Assembly (NCBI RefSeq): GCF_963678635.1
Contig: NC_087063.1
Coordinates: 6,978,386 to 7,042,385, forward strand
DNA from: Symsagittifera roscoffensis
Taxonomy: Eukaryota; Xenacoelomorpha; Acoela; Convolutidae
Length of the DNA: 64,000 nt
Direction: 5' to 3'
The translations under genes and the position numbers were made by a program. The notes under the pieces are model-generated. The model was not told where the DNA came from. It was given only the letters and a program-made list of their open reading frames with translations, and did no database searches. This document shows positions 57,261 through 64,000 of this stretch, piece by piece. Each line of letters opens with the position of its first letter. Position 1 is the stretch's first letter.

Positions 57261-57945
57261 AAATTGAAGATAATTTTAGAGTTAAGTTATATCGACTATT
57301 AACAAAATATTGCAAACAAGTACACATAAAAATTTTATAACTCATATTTGATACTTGGAGAATTTTTATGGTATTGAGGCACTGACAAATTAACGGGGCG
57401 CAATAGCAAACGCCTTCCAAAAGAACCACCCCCCCTTCTTCGCCACACCTCAGGAGATCAACCCTTGACCACCCAAATGGATACTTTTTGGTACTATTTT
57501 TTACAATACAATATTTTTTACAATAAAATTACAATAAAATATAAAACTTAATCAATAAAAAAATCTGAGCTTTAAAAGCTTTGAAGCAGTGTGACCGTGA
57601 AATTTCTTTAACTCATCTAACTCATCAGTAGAAAATTCAATTTCTGTCTAAAAACGTTTTTTAATCAAGTCCAAATCGTATTAAGGATTTATATTGAGGT
57701 GTTAACACAAAAATTGAATCTATGGAAAAAAGCAACAAAATAAAGCATCGCGACCATCGAGCTTTTAAATATTTTTCTGTAGATTTTCAGCTGTGATGTT
57801 GTGCAATGATAAGATTTTTTAATAGCTAAAAAAAGTTGTTCAAAACCTTGTAAAAAACTGTATATCGTGCTTTGGGTAGGCTAGAAAAATCAACTAGTTC
57901 GACACCTACGACAACTAAAAAAATGGTCGACAAAATTTTAGACAA
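57261..57945. other. Spacer in the CDC50 region
   Basis: AT-rich, with short GC-rich patches (ccacccccccttcttcgcca near 57427). No exon recognised. Confidence 0.4.
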
Positions 57946-58872
57946 AATTTGAAAAATTCCTTTCAGAAAAACTCTATATACACCCCTGTCTTGATCAATG
58001 CATTTTAAAGAAGTTTGATTTAATGGGTGGATTTTAAAAAGTGCCCCTAGGATTTATTTTCTCGAGGGAGGGGGGCAGTTTTCTAAAAGTATTCAAAAAA
58101 TTTTTCGACTTTTTTTTGGTCGACCAAATTGATAGTCGGAGCTCTCCCAAATCAATAAAGTGAAGAGACCCTGTTTTATTTTGGTCAAACTTGAACCGTA
58201 GGCTAATTTTTGAATAAACAGGCCAAAAAGGCTTTTTAAGGCACTTTTTAGAAAGTTTCCACCAAAAAAAAATTGCGTTTTTTCAGCGCGTGCTCCCCCT
58301 TGAAAAATAGAATAGATTGGCACAGAAAACAAATTTGGAAAAATTTTCAGGGTTAGCAGACCTAATTTCATTATTAGCGCGAACTTCATCGAGGCATCAT
58401 TACTCAACATTTTTTTGATTGATCATGTCTTTCGTTTGTGATTCATTTGATACTTTCTAAGTTGGCATGGAATCTTATGATAAAGACAATTTTAATGTAT
58501 GGGAATTTTTGGTATGATAATTTTTTGTTGGTGCATTTGCTCACAATTTTACGCTGATTCGGTTATTCCAGTAAATTGAAATCAGTTCAAGTTTTATTCG
58601 AAAACTAAATCGACTTGGATCTCCTCGTTTGAGATCTTAAGCCAAGGGATTTTTTTGTAACTTTTTCGCAATTTTATTTTATTCAAAGAATTTTAGGCAA
58701 TTGTTGTTTTACTAAGAAAAATTTTTTTGAAGAATTTTAATTGAAAAACTTGAAAAAGATATTTAAAGTTGCTTTCTGATTTGACTCTGATGGATGGAAG
58801 AACTTTTTAGCATCCAGGATTGGAATTTTTCATATAACTTCAGGAAAACCGGAGGATGCTCATTACGGCATT
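57946..58872. repeat. Duplicated intronic block, copy 1
   Basis: Matches 59705-60612 closely. It begins gaaaaattcctttcagaaaa, includes the 24.5-kb dispersed-repeat family (58060-58320), and ends gaaaaccggaggatgctcat. Part of it (58383-58590) appears a third time at 60612-60818. Confidence 0.85.
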
Positions 58873-58875
58873 GAG

Positions 58876-58923
58876 TGTGGTACTACTCATCCAGTCGTAA
58901 ATTGGAAAAGTGTTTCAAAAAAC
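58876..58923 (+). pseudogene. TMEM30/CDC50 C-terminal exon relic
   Basis: After a possible acceptor (ggcattgag) the frame reads CGTTHPVVNWKSVSKN and stops at TGA 58924-58926. This corresponds to the 'GTTKPVNWxKxV' block of the CDC50 ectodomain, which lies just after the KFKNQ..LES region seen at 57000-57110. It is short, and it is placed in the expected order and strand. Confidence 0.45.
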
Positions 58924-58929
58924 TGAACG

Positions 58930-59700
58930 GTATTATTGATAGAAAAGATGTTTCAAAACAAAAAAATTTTAAATTTCATTCTCTTTGCAGCCAAAAGGTG
59001 AAATTAATGGAGCTCCCTGAACCTGCATTATTAATTTTTTAGCTTTTTGAAACTTCTCGCATAACAATGGTTAATTTTAGTTTTTTTTCTAAAAATAAAT
59101 TTGCCTTATTTCGGTATCGGAATGAACTTTGTGAAACATCGAATCCTACAAAAAGTATTAAACACCCTTCGAAAAGCTGTAGTTTTTTGAGCTTTGTCTC
59201 AAAATAAAATTATTTGCAGGTTGCTGTAACAGTTAGTTTCAGAACCAAAAATATGATTTTGATCACCATTCGTACAAACATAAAAAAGTTAAAATTAAGA
59301 AATGTTTTATTGTATTTATTTTCGGAAAAATCGTTTATGAGAAAAAAAATTGAAATCAAATAATGCCACAACCTGAGTTGAACTTACAGAGAAAATCAGC
59401 AGCGAATCAGCATCAATGCATACTTTATATTGCTGATTCAGGCCTTGATCAGCGCCACTTCAACACTATTCAGCAGTAAGTCAGCACTGCAAACAGCCCA
59501 AAATCAGCGACGAACCAGCGATGCACCAGCGATGAATAAGCAATGAAACTCCTCGGTGTGTGAAATATCTGTAAAATAACACTAAAAATTATTGATTTAA
59601 AGGTTACTTCATGCTTTTACAGTTCAAAAGTGTTTAAAATAAAATTACAAAAAAATATAAAATTTAATCAATAAAAAAATCTGAGCTTTAAAAGTTTTTA
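58930..59700. other. Spacer with short CAGCGA-type repeats
   Basis: Non-coding. Around 59395-59545 there are repeated aatcagc, cagcgac, cagcgatg words, a small degenerate minisatellite. Nothing else recognised. Confidence 0.45.
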
Positions 59701-59704
59701 ACTA

Positions 59705-60818
59705 CATTTGAAAAATTCCTTTCAGAAAACTCTATATACACCCCTGTCTTGATCAACGCATTTTAAAGAAGTTTGATTTATTGGGTGGATTTTAAAAAGT
59801 GCCCCTAGGATTTATTTTCTCGAGGGAGGGGGGAAATTTTCTAAAAAAATTCAAAAATTTTTTCGAATTTTTTTGGTCGACCAAATTGATAGTCGGAGCT
59901 CTCTCAAATCACTAAAGGGAAGAGACCCTGTTTTATTTCGGTCAAATTTGAACCGTAGTCTAATTTTTGAATAAACAGGCCAAAAAGGCTTTTTAAGGCA
60001 CTTTTTAGAAAGTTTTGACCAAAAAAATGCGTTTTTTCAGCGCGCTCTCCCCCTGAAAAATAGAATAGATTGGCACAGAAAACAAATTTAGAAAAATTTT
60101 CAGGGTTAGCAGACCTAATTTCATTATTAACCTCATCTTGGCATCATAACTCAACATTTTTTTGATTGATCATGTCTTTCGTTTGTGATTCATTTGATAC
60201 TTTCTAAGTTGGCATGGAATCTTATGATAAAGACAATTTTAATGTATGGGAATTTTTGGTATGATAATTTTTTGTTGGTGCATTTGCTCACAATTTTACG
60301 CTGATTCGGTTATTCCAGTAAATTGAAATCAGTTCAAGTTTTATTCGAAAACTAAATCGACTTGGATCTCCTCGTTTGAGATCTTAAGCCAAGGGATTTT
60401 TTTGTAACTTTTTCGCAATTTTATTTTATTCAAAGAATTTTAGGCAATTGTTGTTTTACTAAAAAAAATTTTTTTGAAGAATTTTAATTGAAAAACTTGA
60501 AAAAGATATTTAAAGTTGCTTTCTGATTTGACTCTGATGGATGGAAGAACTTTTTAGCATCCAGGATTGGAATTTTTCATATAACTTCAGGAAAACCGGA
60601 GGATGCTCATTACGGCATCATTACTCAACATTTTTTTGATTGATCATGTCTTTCGTTTGTGATTCATTTGATACTTTTAAGTTGGCATGGAATCTCATGA
60701 TAAAGGCAATTTTAATGTATGGAAATTTTTGGTATGACAATTTTTTGTTGGTGCATTTGCTCACAATTTTACGCTGATTCGGTTATTCCAGTAAATTGAA
60801 ATCAGTTCAAATTTTGAT
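59705..60818. repeat. Duplicated intronic block, copy 2 plus partial third copy
   Basis: 59705-60612 copies 57946-58872. At 60612 the sequence jumps back to the equivalent of 58383 and repeats about 205 bp again, ending in the foldback element that follows. The junction (ctcattacggcatcattact) joins two places that both contain ggcat/gcatcat, suggesting recombination at a short microhomology. Confidence 0.8.
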
Positions 60819-61031
60819 CGAAAAATCGAAAACTAAAACTGATGAGCGAATGAAAAATTTTTTGTGAAGTTTTTCAGTTTTTACATGCCGCTATGCAAGG
60901 ATTTGTTTTTGCTGTCAGGACCAAAAATACTATCTTTTGTCTTGACAGCAAAAAAACGTTGTATTCGCTCATCATTTTTAGTTTCGAACTGATTTCATTT
61001 ACCGAGACTGCTCGAATCAGCGTGAAGTTGT
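60764..61031. mobile_element. Foldback element with CGCTGATTCG ends
   Basis: The left arm (cacaattttacgctgattcg, ..aaatcagttc, ..actaaaactgatgagcgaat) pairs with the right arm (attcgctcatcatttttagt, ..gaactgatttc, ..cgaatcagcgtgaagttgtg). A perfect inner hairpin, tttttgctgtca/tgacagcaaaaa, sits at 60909-60952. The left-arm sequence also occurs without its partner at 58553 and 60297. It is non-coding. Confidence 0.6.
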
Positions 61032-61364
61032 GTACATTTCGTTTGTGGTTTTATTTTTTTTGCTACCATCGATCAATTTAGTACAAAAACAATTGCCGTC
61101 ATGAAACTTAATTCAGTATTTTTGCAAATAACTTGTCTGGGACAGCATTATGATTCCACCCGAAAAAGCTGAAGAAATTAATTCTGAAAATCAGGCTCGG
61201 CAAAAAATATATATTCAGCGATTCGTTAACAAGTTTCTAATCATGCAAATTTTTCATAAACATTTAAGAACAAAATAACTTCTGGATAAAAAACTTCTTT
61301 GTGCAATTTTATAAATAATTTTGGCGGTAGTTTTGTTATTTTAGACGATTATTTAAAAATATAT

Positions 61365-61810
61365 TTTTGGAATAATTATTTTATACCGAATGAAACGGTG
61401 TCAAAATAATACTAATCTTTTTTTGAGAAAATCATTTCAATCAGTTTTTATATCAGCGAGGCAAACAGTTTTCCACATAATCGTTGAATATTCAAAATTC
61501 TTGAAACAAAGGCTCAAGAACTTTCTTACTTCGATCGAGTTTTGTCGAGAATGGTAGACGGATCTACCCCGGTGCATCCTGGGGAATTGGTCTGAGCTTT
61601 TGAACTGTCGGGTAGGTATTTGTATTTCCTGTCTGCCTGCGCGTTATACTGTGTGGAGTTTGCAGTATAACACCGACGGTTCATCAAACGAGGCCAATAC
61701 TGCTAACGTCACACGCCGCATTGCCCAGTGCTTAGAGACGTAGGTGCGAACCAAGGGGAGCGTTGCTTCGGCAAATGTGAGCCTTGAATTTTGTGAGAGT
61801 TTTGTCGAGA
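61365..61810. other. 5' region of the CDC50 gene, with direct repeats
   Basis: It contains a 21-base direct repeat, gagttttgtcgagaatggta, at about 61537 and 61797, about 260 bp apart; the second copy contains the ATG of the gene. Between them lies a locally GC-rich stretch with a hairpin (gttatactg..cagtataac at 61643-61675). It may be 5' UTR and promoter, or an insertion bounded by the repeat. Confidence 0.45.
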
Positions 61811-63759
61811 ATGGTAGCCTCTAGACCTCCAAGTAGTCTTTTCCAAACCGGGCTGGCAACTCCGGATACCGACACCCAGAGCAACGCCAGTGGCGGCGCC
61901 ATCCAACACCCGACAACACCTGACAACAACCGGAACAACAGCAGCGGTCGACCCGGGGAACATTTAATCCAGGGTTCCAAAAACCGATGGCTTAAGACGA
62001 AAACTATCAGGCTGAAAAACCAGACTTTAGGCACATATCGGCCAATTTTCAATGAAAAATTAGCCTCAATTCTATTTTTTGCCATCGGGTTGATATTCAT
62101 TCCAATTGGATCTAATTATATAAAATTCAACAAAGATAAGAGTGAGATTACTTTGGATTACACAGACTGTTAAGCAGACGATGGAACAAACTGCAAGAGT
62201 TTCGTGCTCGATATAAATAATCAGATGAACCTACGAATAGTTTTTGTTCCGACCATTGAAAATGGGGATGAGCTTTGTAATTGTTTGCGTTTTATTTTTT
62301 CTTCTCCTTTTTTTCGATTTTCCACCTAAAATCAAGTTCACACTAAAAATAATCATAGGATTGGTTCGAGTAATATATAAAATTTAAACTTTTTAGTGGT
62401 GATTCGAGCCGCATTTAAAAAATCAAAAAAATTGTTCAAGTGTCGGGAAAAATTGATTTGAAATTTTTGATATTTAGTCTAACATCGAGCCTAACACGAT
62501 CAAGTAACGCTCGTTATATTAAAATTGGACTTAAAATGGGACCTAACTTGATTAGTTTTAAATATCCAGAAGTTTTTTTTCACCCTGGCAAAAGGCGCTG
62601 ATTTTCCTCGTTCTTTTCTAGTAAACTTTGTGAAAATATTTAAATCGAGTACCTGTCACACAGTATTGGAAAATTCAGTGAACTTAAATGACAGAACCCA
62701 CTCCCTCTCTTTCCTCCTTGAACAAAAATCATTTTTTTGATGATTAAACTTTTCATTTTGAATAAGTAGAGTTATAACTCGCAAGAAATTACAATTTCTT
62801 AAGTAAACAGCCTCAATAATAGTGTTCGTGTAGTACATTGTGTGTCTTAATACATCCATACTAAGAGGGCACTTATAGTACAAACTGAGCTTCACAATTG
62901 CACTTCTGTTTTAGGTCTGTCGTGCGAGTGCAAAGTGAACTTCTCTATAGTCCCTTGTGGAGTGATCGCAAACAGTCTCTTCAATGACACTTACAAAGAA
63001 CAGATTTTCTTTTTCTCCAACTATCAATTAAATTTAATGATATAACCAGTAATTTTACAAAAAAAATTTTTCACACTAATTTTTTTTGAACTTCCATTGT
63101 TACGCCTGCTTAAAAAATTCATAGAAACACAGGTTACGGAAGCTCTGCATAAATCATTAAGGATTCGATTCCTTTTTCATTTGTCATGGTTGAAAAACTG
63201 ACAAAAAAAAAGAAACAAATTGTTTTCTGAAGAAACAAATTTTAAGAAAAAAGAAAGAACAAAAAAAATTATAATTTTTTTTAAATTCAGTTAGCAAGCC
63301 TCTGCTGCTATAAAACTGCTAAAAATCTGAAGACAAAAAAAATCAGGATGGACTTTGAAATATATTTTTTACATTCATAATACTAATCGAATCATTTCTA
63401 AGATACACCTATGAATATCATATATCACTCCAAACTATCCGTATTTTATATCTGGTACCTAATTTTGCAAGTAAAAATGCCAAAGCTTTTTTTCTACCCT
63501 TTTCATGATCAGAGCAAAATAAAATAAATTAGACTTAAAGTAAAAATCATTGGCGAGGGATGATTTGAAAAATCTTGCCATTCAGCTGAACTGTCTAGTC
63601 GAGGGGGGACCTTCAGTTCCGGTTCCTCTCCTCAAAACCGGTAATGCGAGAAGTGAAGACAAGAATCACAAATTCAAGAACCAGACTGGCACTGGAAGTT
63701 TGGAATCGCTTTTCACAGGAATGGCTCTTTTTTGGAAATTCAGGATATCGTTTTATTAA
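61811..63759 (+). pseudogene. TMEM30/CDC50 flippase-subunit gene, 5' part, copy 2
   Basis: Exon 1 (61811-62168, ATG) encodes a Pro/Thr/Asn-rich cytoplasmic tail, then NRWLKTKTIRLKNQTLGTYR and the first membrane segment ILFFAIGLIFIPIGSNYI, ending SEITLDYTD. 'GLIFIPIG' and 'xxDYTxC' are hallmarks of the CDC50 family. A donor GTTAAG at 62169 leaves one base that pairs in phase with the acceptor at 62914, restoring Cys in DYTDC and continuing LSCECKVNFSI. If unspliced, TAA at 62171-62173 ends the frame. Next, 62915-63044 runs in frame straight into VPCGVIANSLFNDTYKEQ because of a 172-bp deletion. 63550-63759 encodes PVPLLKTGNARSEDKNHKF. The deletion removes much of the ectodomain, so function is unlikely. 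The window may end before the C-terminal exons. Confidence 0.75.
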
Positions 63760-63880
63760 TGAAGGTTGTTGAATGGTTTTTGGTTTCCTTAACTTATTTC
63801 GACATCATGACCTGAAGTTCACTGGTTTATGGATGTTTCAAATGAGATCTAAGCTAATTTAAGTGAACTAAATTGAAGAT
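62455..63880. repeat. Segmental duplication, copy 2
   Basis: Counterpart of 55672-57260, with a deletion relative to 56161-56332 and small indels. The similarity ends near 63930, where copy 1 continues with caaacaagtacacataaaaa and this copy with caaacaagtacacataataa and then differs. Confidence 0.8.
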
Positions 63881-64000
63881 AATTTTAGAATTAAGTTATA
63901 TCGACTATTAACGAATTATCGCAAACAAGTACACATAATAAGGGATAATGCTGTTTGAAAATTTACAAAAAACGATGCTATTTTCCAAGCATTTACTCAA

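Noticed and set aside
61600-61780. 5S rRNA, snRNA or spliced-leader gene in the GC-rich patch
   Set aside because: I looked for the 5S internal control region, Sm site with 3' stem and U-snRNA signatures. None matched convincingly.

Overview
The window is AT-rich nuclear DNA from an invertebrate-like animal. Spliceosomal introns are short with GT..AG ends, a TMEM30/CDC50 flippase-subunit gene is present in pieces, Tc1-type foldback elements use TA targets, satellite DNA is abundant, and an integrated Polinton/Maverick element carries virion genes. I cannot assign the species or phylum from the sequence alone.

Layout. 1-1.45 kb: flank and a dispersed repeat that recurs at 50.6 kb. 1.46-17.67 kb: six tandem units of about 2.6-2.8 kb. 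Each carries, on the minus strand, two recognisable exons of a small membrane-protein gene plus a MITE-like palindrome. 17.7-23 kb: unstable non-coding DNA with two adjacent Tc1-like foldback elements (19457-20189, 20194-20773) and a second, more diverged TIR family. 23.08-25.09 kb: a candidate host gene on the plus strand (three phase-0 exons, single-pass membrane protein) running into a 200-N assembly gap.

25.3-40.13 kb: a decayed Polinton/Maverick (endogenous, adintovirus-like). Its identified genes lie on the minus strand, from right to left: unknown proteins, a DEDDh-exonuclease-like protein, a PC4-like ssDNA-binding protein, a small membrane protein, the packaging ATPase, two conserved accessory proteins, a retroviral-type integrase, penton, a core-protein/major-capsid fusion, adenain-type protease and the N-terminal two thirds of protein-primed DNA polymerase B. 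Capsid, penton, protease and ATPase frames are open. PolB has three in-frame stops and ends in the gap, and the integrase has one in-frame TGA between its catalytic Asp and Glu residues. Between PolB and the protease lies a 3.6-kb segment bracketed by about 105-bp GC-rich inverted repeats (28286-28394 / 31845-31953). It carries genes unlike the rest: a second PC4-like protein, a protein with a parvovirus-Rep-like HUH motif, and an NLS-bearing acidic/Ser-rich protein. This segment is the most unusual part of the window.

40.64-49.87 kb: a 41-bp satellite rich in GTCGAC sites, later interleaved with about 0.85-kb blocks ending in AATAAA. 49.9-55.7 kb: mostly featureless, with several diverged local duplications. 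55.7-64 kb: two rearranged, incomplete plus-strand copies of a TMEM30/CDC50 gene, embedded in segmental duplications and foldback repeats.
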